Shown: positions 25,517-38,678, counted from the first letter of the stretch. The stretch: 52,500 nt of DNA from Bigelowiella natans CCMP2755 (GCA_000320545.1 ADNK01000014.1:1-52500), one strand, 5' to 3'. A program made the numbers and translations. The notes: generated from the letters alone by a model not told the origin.

Positions 25517-25932
25517 GGTTCCCGACCTCCTCGAAGTAAATCTACGCGGAAACTACTTTTGCCGGTCCCTTCTGTACAAGACCAAAGTGCTATCATGCTT
25601 CCCAAAGCTGATCGGCTTCGATCTGCAGAAGGTTAGCCATCGAACTCGCAAGAGGATCAAGAAGCTCCCTTCTGTGCCCCTCTCGGAGAAGGTGCTGCTG
25701 CAAAGCTCCGATCTTTGCGGCGCGCAGTTCCTATCACGGATGGGATCGGCCAGCAAGATCCAGACGGAGATGAAGGAAATACTCGGGGAAAACGGCGACA
25801 GCAAATGGTAGGTCTTTCTCATCTCCTCCCTCCCCCCCTCCCACATCCGAAAAGAATGGCTTCTACTGCGATATTTGTGTGTAATTTGATGGTTTACTCG
25901 ACATAATGTTGATGATGATGTTTCCTGTCGTG

Positions 25933-25963
<31 letters not shown>

Positions 25964-26650
25964 CCCTCTCCAGGAGAGAAAGGGTTACGGAGCTGAAGCT
26001 CGGGAGTATGGGATATAAGCCATCGTCCAAGTTGCTGACAACTTTCCCGAACCTTAAGACGCTGCAGCTGCCCAACAACGACATTTCAGATGCCGACGAA
26101 TTGCAGCTCTCAAACTGCAAATGCCTCCAGGTAATATGCGTAATGACTGGCTACGATATAAATACTCCCACGTCATTTATCATACTCATTTTCCTCGTAA
26201 CGCCCACACTGGACAAGCACGCACGCACTTGTATGGGCTTGAAGTATGCTCATCACGGGCAGCCTCATCGTCATCAGCATCATCATCATCATCATCATCT
26301 CATCATTACCTCCCCCCCTCTCCCTTCACCCCCCCTTTGTTGTCTATGATCCAGGCCCTCGATCTTGACGGAAACCGTATATCTCGCATCCCTGGCTCCT
26401 TGCCTGACTCGCTAATGTCGCTATCACTCGCCAACAACTTAATCTCCCGCATGGAAAAACCCAGTGGTTGGACTGCATCGCTTACACGCCTCTGCCTTGA
26501 GAATAACCAGATCTCCTCTCTGGAAGGCTTCTCGAGCCTTACAGCGCTTATGGAGCTTTATCTTACGAGAAACAAGTATAGTAGAGTTGTCTTTAGTCTT
26601 TCGTACTATTTGGTCACCACACGAACACACACACACACACACATTATATG

Positions 26651-26705
<55 letters not shown>

Positions 26706-28042
26706 CGCGTGTGTGCTGTTCTTAAACGTATTATGTATGTGCGGCACTCAGGTTGAGCGAATCCAAGGAACTTATGCATCTCAAGCGCCTACCCCAGCTC
26801 CTCATCTTAGATTTATCCCAAAACGACGTACGCACGCACGCGCTGCTGCACACATGTTCGGCACCCCATCTTATGAATACAACGCCACTCACCCAATCGT
26901 ACAATGACGTGCTACCTCACTCTCTAATAGTACCTACCACCTTCCTTCAGGTTGTTAAAGCAGATAATTATCGGAATTTTGTCATCTTCCACTTGAAGAT
27001 CATCAAGGTGTCGTCAAGAGATGTTTGTCTACTACACTCTTCTTTTCCTACCGCTACTACTTTCACCACCATCACTACCACCACCACTACCTCGCAACCA
27101 TTATTCTTAACCTGCTGCTCTACTCTCCTCGATCGACTGCTTAGGTGCTTGATGGCATATCAATTCATACTAGCGAGCAGATAAAAGCGAGAGATATGTT
27201 CTCAGGGAAGGTACTTCTACACCACACTGTTTTTCTCTCTTCTACTATCTGCCTCTCTCTCTCGCTGACCCTCTTTTTGTGTCCTCATCGGCCAACATTA
27301 TCATCATGACCCACCAGCTTACGGAAGAGCAGCTCTTGGAGAGAACAGGCAAGAACACTAAATAAGCGACACACGATAACATCCTGACTGCAGCACTACC
27401 AATTACATCGCCCATCGAATGATAACCACGATGTATATAGTCCATCATAGTAACATCGTCACCTCATTGCTTCTTCATCTTTACCATCACTGTCATCATC
27501 ATCATCCTCATCATCATCATGATCCAATAATCATGATCTAATCATCATCATCTAATCATCGATGTCCATCCAGGAAAGGAGAGCACTCACACAATCCGCA
27601 GCCTAGACCTCACTGACGCAGGAGTAAAGAAGCTCGGTATCATTGATGCGAAGCGCTTCTCCAACCTCAGGTTGCCACTGCTACGCCTAAGCGTACAAGA
27701 AGAGGAGAGCGAGAGACGGGAATATACATATATGTAAGATATATTGATAGAGGATGAGAGAGAGGGAGAGAGATGTGAGTTTGGTAACATGATAGTCTTT
27801 CATCTTTCATATCTTCCCATTCCTCCGTAGAATCTTAAATCTCGACAAAAACCGCATTTCCGAGTTGATCCATTTTCACCCGCTTCCGAGCCTCAGGTGG
27901 GTGGTTTTGGTGCTACTATGCCCTGTGTGGGGATAAAGAAAAAGGGGGAGGGGGGGGGGTGATATTGAGAAGGAAGGTTATGGAAAGAGACGTAGTTGTA
28001 ATCGCAATCTCACTCCTCCACATCCCAGCAGGCAGCTGCTTG

Positions 28043-28112
<70 letters not shown>

Positions 28113-28524
28113 TGCGATGATTGCAACCTCTCCCCCTCCATTCAGCATTCTCCGTCTCAACGACAATCGCATCGTGTCCATTCCCATGTCCAAGAAGAAC
28201 CCAGATATAGGTCAATCCTCGCAGCACGCTCCTCCCTCTCCTCCTTCTATTCTCCTTATCCTTCTCTCCCCCTGCGACGATAGCTTATGCTGTAGGGAAA
28301 CAGAGCAGCGATGATCGATCTTATGCCTGTGACTCGTTCCTTACATATGCGTCTTCGCTCATTTCATGGCCGTCTTTTTTGTTTAAGATACCGCTGCTCA
28401 TACTTGTGTACTACTACTTCTACCACGTCGAAAATAGGCCTGTTAGCAGAGCTTTTCCCAAAGTTGGAGGTGCTAGAGTTGGGACACAACCGTATTAGGT
28501 GAGATCATCGCCATTTCTATGAAG

Positions 28525-28564
<40 letters not shown>

Positions 28565-28701
28565 CCCAACATCCTTCCTCGGTCTCGGTCTTTATATATG
28601 TGTTCTTGATTCCAAAGAGTGAGTTTTCTCCCTTCCCCTTTTCTTCCAAAATATTGAAGAAGACCTCACTGAGCTTACATTACACCCCCCTTGTTGTTTA
28701 C

Positions 28702-28737
<36 letters not shown>

Positions 28738-29129
28738 ACACACTTATCGTCTTCTTCTTCTTCTTCTTCTACCACGTAGTTCTATATCGAATGTGCGGCT
28801 GAGCGGTCTACACAACCTCAAGGTGCTTGCTTACCGATTGATAATCATATATGACTGGAGAAGGCTGAAAACGAAGACAACGACGACGACTTGTATCTGC
28901 GTATTCATTTGATGATCGATATTAAAATTCCTCCTGCATCATTTCAGGTCCTATCGCTGGATTCTAATGATATCGTGGTCGTCGAGGGACTCAATGGTGA
29001 GTTGGCGTCTGATGATGCTTTCTGGCAGCATATTGTTCTGTGCTTTATGTGCAAATAGTATCAATTGTTGCTGGAATCATCGATATAATCGTGTAAATCT
29101 TAATTAGGTATCCATCCCCGCCTCCCTCC

Positions 29130-29172
<43 letters not shown>

Positions 29173-29335
29173 CTCACTTTGTGATTTATTCCGCCCTCCC
29201 CTGTTCTTCAACCGGTGTAGATCTCGTGAAGCTGCAGCAGATAATTCTCTCCGACAACAAAATTAAAAGAATAGGTGATAAATACGCCAATTTAGCTAAT
29301 ATTCCTGCTGCGGCTGATGCTGCTACTCTGATAAG

Positions 29336-29369
<34 letters not shown>

Positions 29370-29440
29370 ATGTCCCTGCAGAACAAAAGATGATGAATCT
29401 TCTTTTTCCTCCTCTTTTGGTTCACTACTACTGCTATCGT

Positions 29441-29472
<32 letters not shown>

Positions 29473-29653
29473 TATCTTTGCCATCATCGTTTGCAATCAT
29501 TGATCATACAAATAGACCGAAAGTCTTTCCGCGGCCTGACCCATCTTCGTGGGATCCAGCTGGATGGTAGTAGAGTAGGAATAGTCGTAGTAGTAGTAGT
29601 AGTAGTAGTAGCCTCCAACGCACAGTGATGATGATAATGATGATGATAATGAC

Positions 29654-29686
<33 letters not shown>

Positions 29687-30014
29687 ATCTAAGCGACGAT
29701 ATGAATTGCATCTGTATGCTGGCGACGGTGGCCAATCACCATATTCATTCATTCATTTATTCACTTACACACTGTAAACAAAGGGAACAGCTTGCGCTCC
29801 CTGCTGAACATCGGCCCTTTGCCAAACCTGCGTACATTATTCGCGTCGTTCAACCGTATCAACGACTTTGGCGAGTTGGACTACCTCAACTCCAACCTGC
29901 TGCCTACATTGGCCAAGGTAGTGTATATCCGCCATCGTCAGCCCTCCGTATACAGCTCATCTCACCACGTTCTCTACCGTATCTTCGCTTCAAATACCTG
30001 TCTGTCTTTTGTGG

Positions 30015-30057
<43 letters not shown>

Positions 30058-30170
30058 ATATGGGTTTCTCCTAATCCCTTCTCCTCCTTGTTATCGCCTC
30101 TTTCTGCAGGTATCTTTCAAGGGAAACCCCCTGGCAAGAAAACCAGGCTATCGAGAGAAAGTAATAGCAG

Positions 30171-30204
<34 letters not shown>

Positions 30205-30516
30205 CAGCAGTAGAAGTAAGTAGAAGTAACAGAACGTCTCCCATCTACCCACTCTCCCCTCCAACATCCTTTTCGTCCTACCTAATATCGTTGTCTTATT
30301 CATGGTATTTATATTGTTGATGGCTATGTTATGGTAGGTGATTGTACGTATAGCGAACATGGTCATTCTTGACGGAACCGTCATCACGCCCCAGGACCGC
30401 CAAGAAGCAATGTAAGCTGCTTGCCTCTCCGACTATAGCATGTTCAGCTTAGTGCTGCTTGAAAGATGATGCATCAACATTAATTGAAAACGAGTCATTT
30501 ATATGCAATGGCTTTC

Positions 30517-30553
<37 letters not shown>

Positions 30554-31039
30554 TGCTCTCTCTGGCGAATTTCATAGTTTAATTCGTAGCTGTACTGCGA
30601 TGAGAACACACACACACACAGAGTACTGCTACTCCTCCTACTACTTCTACTACTACTACTACATATATTATACCAACAGATACTCGACGAATTCCACCAA
30701 CATGTTCGGGCAGCAAGCTCTATCACAAGACTTCGTGGAATCCAGCATGGTTTTTCAATCCAGAGCACGCAACACCAGCATTCATCTCCCGTCTCTATAT
30801 CACCGCTCTCTCTCATTTGCCCTTTTTCTACTTCTGCTTCTTCTAAATGCCCCTGTGCGCCTGGATCTTGATTCCTGGTCATCGTTCTCATCAATCAGGT
30901 GACGAATAACGGAGGAGGAGGCCTCCACCATCAAATGCACATGCAGCAGGCGGCCACACCCGGGATTTTGATGAACCACGGGGCGGCCAATAGCGGATAC
31001 TACGTGCGCGGTGGAGACAACAAGAATGGGCGACGGTGA
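21148..31039 (+). CDS. LRRC9: LRRC9-like leucine-rich repeat protein, complete, 31 exons
   Basis: Thirty-one exons sum to 4443 bases in frame (about 1480 residues; human LRRC9 is about 1450). Starts/ends: 21148-21327, 21465-545, 21637-745, 21914-22301, 22556-720, 22820-23449, 23539-652, 23803-24004, 24234-413, 24695-982, 25082-324, 25518-807, 25974-26130, 26355-575, 26752-827, 26951-27007, 27145-210, 27318-348, 27574-670, 27831-896, 28146-210, 28438-498, 28780-822, 28948-996, 29221-274, 29516-566, 29784-917, 30110-169, 30338-411, 30680-749, 30899-31039. An acidic N-terminus precedes LRR block 1 (LHLDFNQIAKIENLDHLEHL), capped by NPICNLSNYHTYSLYHM. A non-LRR middle follows (22820-24982), then LRR block 2 (VLKTLILSFNRLNSIEEL) to near the C-terminus and a His/Gly/Asn-rich end. 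The first and ninth exon ends are the least certain. The role of LRRC9 is poorly known; its spread suggests a ciliary link. Confidence 0.85.
22820..24413 (+). other. Non-LRR insert of the LRRC9-like protein, ADP-ribosyltransferase-like pattern
   Basis: Between the two LRR blocks four spaced motifs recall the PARP catalytic fold: VENQFVRNRFEETLQ (23328-23372), the pair HYMFLCAEPHE / VVLRKGFG ... GGRGIVTLTDS (exons ending 23449 and 23652), LLVVKVYLGN (exon 23803-24004), and YVFDTALIVPEYIIEY (exon 24234-24413; PARPs have 'YVVYD..Q..PEYLI'). The His of 'LFHGT' and the Tyr of 'G.YF' are not present, so catalysis is unlikely. The resemblance is by eye only. Confidence 0.4.
24162..24199. repeat. (GT)n microsatellite
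   Basis: About 19 GT units in the intron before exon 24234-24413; a (GA)n of 17 units follows at about 24560-24593 in the next intron. Confidence 0.9.
26627..26714. repeat. Compound (CA)n-(TA)n-(TG)n microsatellite
   Basis: A (CA)n run, a long (TA)n run and a (TG)n run lie in that order in one intron. CA and TG are complementary, so the segment can fold as a hairpin with the TA run at its centre. Confidence 0.9.
27349..27573 (+). other. GC-AG intron in the LRRC9-like gene
   Basis: Exon 27318-27348 (LTEEQLLERTG) ends ACAG and is followed by GCAAGAAC, not GT. Exon 27574-27670 begins after CCATCCAG and restores frame (G|GA). GC donors normally need a strong flanking match, as here (CAG|GCAAGA). 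Confidence 0.75.
28042..28112. repeat. (CT)n-(CA)n compound microsatellite
   Basis: A (CT)n run passing into (CA)n, ending 33 bases before the acceptor of exon 28146-28210. Confidence 0.9.
29584..29687. repeat. (GTA)n and (GAT)n trinucleotide tracts
   Basis: (GTA)n at 29584-29610 and (GAT)n at 29626-29687 in the intron after exon 29516-29566. Confidence 0.9.
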
Positions 31040-31389
31040 CGTCATCACTCTTGAAGCTCCTCGACAACAGTTGTTGCCCCTAGAATATAGAACTAGCATC
31101 GTGCTTATGCCGATTATAGCCAGAAATTCATCCTCACCCCACTCAAATTTACATGTTACGTAACCGCACACACACGCACACACACGCAAAACACACACAT
31201 ATAATATTATTAATCTCTTATCCCCGTAGCTAATCATCATACATAGTGTACATACGACTCATGCGAATGGTATGTTTTTGGATTATATTCTACTGTAGCC
31301 GTCATCCTGCATATATTTAAATATAAGTACATATATATTAGCTATATTAGGATGACAATTGAACAAATTTAATACATTCATTACATCCG

Positions 31390-31424
<35 letters not shown>

Positions 31425-32405
31425 TATATACATATATGGTTTCGCGGGCGCAATGACCACAATGTATTCGCAAACCTGATGCATGCAATCGCAGAAGCTA
31501 ACAAACACAATGTCAGCGCTGTAGCCGCCGCATTGCATAGCTACATTAGTGACGGAGGATGGCAATTGAGAAAAATTATTCATTTCATTACATCCGCCGT
31601 CTCATGCATGTATCTGCTTTTCTTATACCAACATACAAACTATTAGCACTAGGTCAATTCAACATCGGTAACATACCTCATTCCTCGATCCCATGCTTGT
31701 ACATTTTAGTCGACATTTAAATGTTGTGCGCATGCCACACACGTACATGCGTCATCGTGCAGCTAGGATTACATGTACTTGCGTGAATGCATCCGTGTTG
31801 CCATTGTACAATCGCATTGTGTGTGCTGCCACGAATTGAATTGCGTCAGTTATTCGCACTTGTGAACAATCTTGTGCAATAAAGCATGTGAATTGCACAT
31901 CTTGACCGAGTCCATAGTATGCATATCTAGCTAGCTAGGCGTTGCATCCGCGTAATTTTTTATGTGTGGCTACGTGGCATCGCCAATATCAATAACGCGA
32001 TCATTAGCACCATGCTGTTTGCTCTAGATCGATTGCCCTTAAAGAAGTGTCCACGAGCCAGTGCCTCACAAGGCGTGCAGGCTGTCTAGCTGTGGGCGAC
32101 GTGCGCGTGAGCGGTTATAATAAACAAGCAATCATCTCGACGCTAGTTGAAGAATAACTCTACGGCTACGACTCCCGCGGTATAGCAAGTTTCATAGCAT
32201 TGCAGAGGTACAATGTGTATGGTTAGAATGCTGTCAAATATAATTTTATGTCGGCATGGATTAGCAGTAGTTTCTCTAAATGCGTATTTTATACTTGGTA
32301 CAGCACGTACGTAGCAATATCTTTAAAATATTGGCTTTTGAGTCGCACGAGATCTAGTGTTATTCATGCAATCAAAAGCGGCTGCGTCCCTGCCCCTTCC
32401 TGCGA
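31040..32405. other. Convergent intergenic region, no gene seen
   Basis: Lies between the stops of the LRRC9-like (+) and ATP-grasp (-) genes. It contains an (AT)n at about 31394-31421 and, from 31640 to 32170, many TGCA, CATG and CTAG palindromes (for example ATCTAGCTAGCTAGGCG near 31926). Open frames here lack splice support. Confidence 0.6.
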
Positions 32406-32957
32406 CTACCTTTCTGTAAAGACGGCGAATTCAAATCCTTGATCGGATATGTTCACTTTTCCGTTGCTGTTTTTCGAGGGCACGCCTCTTGCCCACAGCG
32501 TCTTGGAGACCACGATGGAGTTTCTCCGCACACTCGCAAGGTTCCGCAGGTCGGTGAGCTGCCCATCAACCTGCCTCGCATTATCAAGCATACACGCAAA
32601 ACTTGTCATCTTCCTTGCTGGTATTTACACACCTGGCTCCGCACTGTGACATTGGGTAACACGTCTCATTCCACCCTACCACCTCCCCGCAATAACGTTA
32701 TCATGTGCACACCACCTGGGAGAGGGCAATGTACTTCTGCACTAGAAAGGCTGCTGGCTCCTTCTCCACCATCGGCTTCACTTTGACGAATTCGTCTCTG
32801 CTCAGCTTGGGACCTACCCACACCGCATCACCACCTCGTCCATCCACACGTTTAACCACCTGTGTTAGCCATCAACAGCATGAATCATGGTATAGTAGTA
32901 GTAGTAGTCATAGTAGTGCAAGATAACTCACAAATCATAAGGGTGAGAGTCTAGCGG

Positions 32958-32988
<31 letters not shown>

Positions 32989-33090
32989 ACACACGCGCGC
33001 GCGAATACTACAAATGGCCACCTCTATAACAGCTACTAATGCGATATTCAGATCATCTAATAATGGCTTCCTTCCTCGCTCATTGTGCAC

Positions 33091-33127
<37 letters not shown>

Positions 33128-34055
33128 CTGAGAATAGACAACGACTCATGCTGCAGCAGCAGCCGCTTCTCCATCACCAATGCATGCTGGGAATCTGGGT
33201 CATCAAACACCGCCCGGAGTAGTTCCGAGCGTTTCGGCTCTTTGAGTGAGAAGGAGAGGGTAGGAATCGTCTTGAGAATAGGCTCTTCGTTTAAGTAGAA
33301 TCGAGTCAGTGTGTCCATATAGCAGCAGAACTGCTTGTCCCCGAGGAAATCAAACCCTGGGCCGTTTACAATCTTGACCAAGCCGTTAAAGTATGCGTCG
33401 AGGATGCCGGGAAACCTGCGTCACCGTCACCATCGCCATCCATAATCACCATCTCGATAATTAGCAGCAGCAGCAGCGCCGCTATCCAATGAGAACTTAC
33501 TAACGTTCTCCGTCGTCATCGTCATCGCCATCATCATCATCATCATCTTATATGATATACTACTACCACTACTACCACTACTACCACTACTGCTACTACT
33601 GCTGCTACTACTACTACTACTACCACTACCCTTGTCTTAGCATATCCTTCAGATCATCCTTCCTTGTAGACCGTAGATACCTCCTAATCTTCTCCAGCCT
33701 ATGCTTTTTCCGGCTGTTAGTGTAGGCTTCAATGAGCCTTTGAAGTTGCGCAGCGTTCCTTTCTTCGCTCTCCACCTTCCTACCCAATTTCTTCGCCTGT
33801 TTCCCTTGCTTCAGCTTCTCCGCATAGGCCTTTCGCAGACATCGAGCTCTGGTTTCGTGGCTTTCTTGCCAGTACTTGGCCTCCTCCAGGATACCTGTAG
33901 AAGGAGGGGCGCGAGGCGAGGGAGATGAAAAGAGGGGAAAGGAGGAGGAGGAGGAGGATGATATGAAGCAGGAAAAGAGCATGATTGATGGTGGTGTTAC
34001 ACAAGTAGATACGATGATAATGATTGAGGATGATGATGATGACGATGATATGATT

Positions 34056-34089
<34 letters not shown>

Positions 34090-34513
34090 GGTTTTGCTAC
34101 GTACTCTTCATTCGCACGGTACTATTAGCCGGGTCAACATCGTAGATTTCGGCATCTATCACGATTAAGCCAACGCGAGTTCTTTTCCCCTTCTTGGAAG
34201 GGCTCTCGCTCCCATTTCGTTTACTTTGCCTTCTTCGCGGGGATTTTCCTGACTTTTGCGAGAGTCTCCCTGATTTCCTCTGTTTTTTCTTCTTCACCAA
34301 GTAGACACCATTCTTCTCAATCTATAGTAGCAATATGGACGAGGAGGAGGTAGAGGAGGAGGAGGAGGAGGAGGAGGGAGATAATACCATGTTTATGGGT
34401 AAACGAAGCAGAATCTGTTTTATTGAAGAAGAACATAGTGCTTGCAGGTATGAAGTGTCAAAACAACATAACGCAAAGGGGACCAGTCGGCATCTGTCGT
34501 TGCTATCGTCGTC

Positions 34514-34546
<33 letters not shown>

Positions 34547-35732
34547 AGATCACCTTGAGCGATATAGCGTCCTTTGAACGAAACCCTGGGATAGGAATCT
34601 CTACCTTTGTTAAACCGCGAGACTCGAATAAACGTATCACCTGAGAAGAAGTGGATAAGGCAGGAGGAGGAGGGAGGAGTGAGGGAAGGAGCAGGAGGTA
34701 AATGAGGGTGTGTGGGAGAGGACAAGAGAGGACAAATGACGTCGATGCCAGTAGTAGAAGGGTTGGTGATTGGGTACTACTCTCTCTGAGGCAGATTGAC
34801 ATGACACTGCGTATCTCTCTATATCGGATTACTACTACTATTATCATTATTATCACTATTATAACCCTCTTCTCCTCTTTGTCAGGCCACATCCAACGCG
34901 GGTAGCACAAGAGCACCACCGCTTCTCCATGTCTTAACACACCACGCACGGCCATTCATTGAGTCGTCGTCGTCATCAACACGTGGCCAACGATGAGGAA
35001 AAGAGGCGCCAACAAAAGAGAAGCAAAAGAGGGGATGACGAAGGGCATGTAGAAACAGACACACATGATGGTCAGAATAGTTATAACGGTAAGAACAAAA
35101 AACGGGGCGATTCATGACATAACGACTCACTAATCTTATATGAGAATGTGTAAAAATGATCAACCAAGTACATGCAGAGGGTGCCCCGCCTCACCGGACT
35201 GCACCCCTGTAGTCGTCAACGAGCGCGTCATAAAACGCTCCCGGCATCTCTTGAGTATCGCTAAAGAGTGAATACCATCGAATAAGTATCCGATGATCGA
35301 TATCGTTGCCAAGATTAATAATAATATCATGCGAGTGAGGGGGGGGAGGAGGAAGGAGAAGGAGCTTAAATGTGCACATAATGCGTCGGCAAAATGGCTT
35401 GTTTGCCACACTACTGTAAGCAGTCTCCATCACTCACCCTTCCTTCTCGTATTGTGTAGGGAAGAACAGGGATCGATATGTAGAACTGGTGTATTTCTAC
35501 TACTACTACTACTACTACTATTACTACTATTACTATTACTGCTACACCTTGTGATGTGCGGAGAGTATTCAGGGAACGACGACAGGATGCTCTTCCTTGC
35601 AATCTCCAAGTCACCCTATTTTGAGAGGGAGAGAGGGAAAAGAGCCACGGAGAAGAAACCCAAGAACGAAGAGGTCGGTCCATCATCATTGTCATCATTA
35701 TTATCATCATCATCATCGACAGTGTGCGTGCG

Positions 35733-35776
<44 letters not shown>

Positions 35777-37890
35777 GACAGGAGGATAGATGGATGATGG
35801 TGGTAGAGGGCTGTTTGTGTGTCGTCATCACACCATGCCTCCCACGTATCCGAGATTGTCCTCGCACACATAGAACTCTCCGCTCGGTGCACGTATAATA
35901 TCAGGGCCATACCTACGATCACGGCGACGGCATTCAATTTTATCTCAGTGCGGTGAAAGAAAAGCTACTAGCAACAACCATTTCCTTTGGCAATTTTCGA
36001 GTTCCTTGCTGCTGTTCAGAAATCCACTATTTGCCCCTCCTCTCTCTCTCTCTCCCCTCCCCACCCCCCGGTGGTTCTCGAAAAGGGTTGTAATTAGTGA
36101 ATATTAATGTAGTACCAGAATCCCCACGTGTCCTGCATCGCTGTTCTCCCAGAGGATTTAAGTAGCTTCTAAACACGACGACGACGACGACGAATAACAT
36201 CGACTCAGTAGCAATAATAATGGAATTTTCAAAGACGTGCACATTCACACATCCACGCACAGGCACGCAAGTCCTCCATCATCTTCATCATCGTCATCGT
36301 CATCATCGATTATCTAGCTGTGTACATGTGTGGTGAGGGTGGAGGACTGCCTCCTCTATTCGCTGCTCAATCTACTACCTTTTCTTCGTTTCGAGCGATG
36401 ATATTCTTGAGGATTGCCTTTGGGAATATCTGATAATGATGATGAGATGTTGTACAAGAAGAAGAAGGAGAACGATAGTTTTTTAGGGGGGGGTGGGCAC
36501 AGCACAGCTTAATTATGTAGAGAGGATCATGATGATGACGAGGTGGAGGAGGTGGAGAAGGAGGAAAGTAAATATCCATAACAACGTTAGAAGGGACAGA
36601 GATGAGGGAAAGAGGAAGAGAGAAAGAGAGAAATCATGGAGAATATCATCAGTTTTCTTCTCTCCTTTTATGTCGTCGCCAACGTTATGACACCACTACT
36701 TACTACCACCTTTTTATTCCGATATGTTGGCTTCTTTGACTTAGCTGAGTAGTGATCGCGGAGGAATGCCTACCCCGCACCAATCACCATCACCAATGCT
36801 GCCTTCTTCATTGTTGTTGTTGTTCTTCTTCATCATGATCATCATGATCATCATCATCATAAGACTGTGACTATCATTGTCCTCCTAATAGCAGCAATGC
36901 TGACATAGGACTCCTCGCTTCTTCCAAAACAGCAAGCAACGAGCACCTGAATCGTTCTGGCCCTCTGGTGCACTCCTTTGTGCAGTCTCTCTGCCTCCTT
37001 CCTCGTGAGCATGCGCGGGATGTGGTAAAGCCGGTTATCGCTTGCGAAATCCTGCAAGGATGATGATGATGATGATGTTGAATGATGAAGTCTATTTATA
37101 CTACTGCTAAAGCTACTGCTACCTTGAGGCTTTTGTCCTTAAACTCTTCGATTCGCCTCGGAGACTTGCTCTCGATCTCAGACACAATCTTCTCTATCGC
37201 TCCATAGGCCTAGAACAATGCCGACAATAGTTGCGTTGACGAGAACGATGAAAGGAGAGGGAGGAAGACAGGAAAAAAAAGCAGGTGCATGAGAAAGGAG
37301 AGGGAGGAGAGGGAATAGAGAGAGAATGGAGGAAAGTTTAGCGGAGTGACTCAACTGGACGGACTGTCCCTTTGGCATCGTACATTTCGTCGAAAAATGC
37401 GGAGCCATCCTTCCAGCCCTTGATGATGCTCTGCACACTGGATTCCATACGGGTGGTAACATCGAAAGAAGCGATCATTGGGTCTTCTGAAGCGTCGGTT
37501 TCTAAGGCCTGCTCGATCCATTTGCTGTCCTGAATGAAGGGGGAAGGGTAATTTTACTTAAATTGTGTTTGAAGAACTGCCTTCTTGATGAAATCATAGA
37601 TCGACAACTACTTCTTCATCTTCTTCGTTCACGTAGTAGTCGGCAAACACATCCATCGGGCTGTTTGTCTCTTCCTTGGACATGTGCTTTTGATCCTTGT
37701 CGCCGCCGTTGTTCCCCCCATCATCCGAAGGCGAGCTTGGAGAGAACGGTGAATGTCCTGAGGGATACGGACTGCATGTGCGATAAACAAAACAGACTGC
37801 ATCAATGAGGACAAATTCATTCGTTTTAGAGATCTACAATAAAATCTATTGAGATAATTGGACTGCTCGTATCTTCATGGTGTAGAATAC

Positions 37891-37930
<40 letters not shown>

Positions 37931-38389
37931 ACACACACACACTCACACACTCACTCACATGTGTATACTATACATATTTTTGTATACGATACGTATTCTT
38001 CAAAGTCGTACTATTCTCACCCGTCGGATGTCGGTGTAGAGACAGCTGCAGGACGAGGAATCTTCTGATTTGTATTATTGATGGAACCGACGACGTGCTC
38101 GTCAAGCCCCAGCCGCTCAATTCCTTTCAAGATTTTTCGCATTTGAAGTGGGGGAATACGTAGCGCCTTGCCATCATCCTCCCGCAAGAACCTATATTCG
38201 GTTTCAGGCAAAATCATCACTAAGATTCGAGCACAGGCACCCAGCGATGTGATGACATTATTTGTATGCGTTGGTGCCTGACTGGAGATCTTTTGGCTTC
38301 TCCGCTCCGAATTCCTTAAGCGCTGCAGCATAGCGTTCAAGGCCGGCGTCGATGGAGGTCAGCACCTGCGCAATCCCCCCTTCTGACAT
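32406..38389 (-). CDS. Circularly permuted ATP-grasp protein (COG2308, DUF404/DUF407 type)
   Basis: Minus-strand exons: 38389-38283, 38191-38021, 37771-37612, 37529-37356, 37209-37123, 37051-36947, 36769-36710, 36429-36379, ~36275-36195, 35912-35834, 35615-35548, ~35254-35195, 34932-34866, 34640-34554, 34321-34105, 33894-33630, 33415-33178, 32859-32716, 32570-32406. Family landmarks run in order: FFDEMYDAKGTVRP, then YHIPRMLTRKEAERLHKG (bacterial 'IPR.I...EW..L..G'), AFLRDHY, GEFYVCEDNLGYVGG, GEAVVLLCYPRW, FPGILDAYFNGLVKIVNGPG, TRFYLNEEPILKTIPTL (bacterial 'Y.GEEPIL.NVPT'), then VVKRVDGRGGDAVWVGP with the ATP-binding Lys and Gly-rich loop. Ligase or amide-bond chemistry is the usual inference for ATP-grasp enzymes; the substrate is unknown. 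Joins around 36379-36195 and 35548-35254 are unresolved. A basic insert lies at 34321-33630. The start is the first ATG of exon 1. Confidence 0.75.
33630..34321 (-). other. Basic, coiled-coil-like insert in the ATP-grasp protein
   Basis: Two exons (34321-34105 and 33894-33630) add about 160 residues where bacterial relatives have a short strand-turn. The first is Lys/Arg/Ser-rich (YLVKKKKQRKSGRLSQ), the second a highly charged helix (ARCLRKAYAEKLKQGKQAKK). Both join in frame to the conserved FPGILDAYF exon, so they are exonic by phase. Nuclear localisation or nucleic-acid contact is conceivable but unproven. Confidence 0.5.
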
Positions 38390-38678
38390 CGGTCTGAAGG
38401 TTCAAGGCGTGCTTCCCGATGGTGAGTGGTTCGTCGTCAGATACAACAGATACAATAGAGATATCTCGAGACATGTAAGGCGAGGGGAGTTTTCAGCTGC
38501 GACAAGAAGGAGAATCGAAAAATATTGGTACGAGTAGGGCATTTTTAGGAAGTCGAAGGGGTAAAATGGCAAGGATTTGCGTTCTTCTTACCCCACAGGG
38601 ATACCCATCTCATGCGCTCTTTCTGACAGGGAAAACAAAAATTGCCGACAGGCGACGAGCGCACTCTTCACACTTGGA
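38390..38678. promoter_or_regulatory. Probable bidirectional promoter
   Basis: Only 289 bp separate the ATG of the ATP-grasp gene (-, 38389) from the ATG of the six-helix membrane protein (+, 38679). The stretch has no microsatellite. No TATA box or named motif was recognised. Confidence 0.45.
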
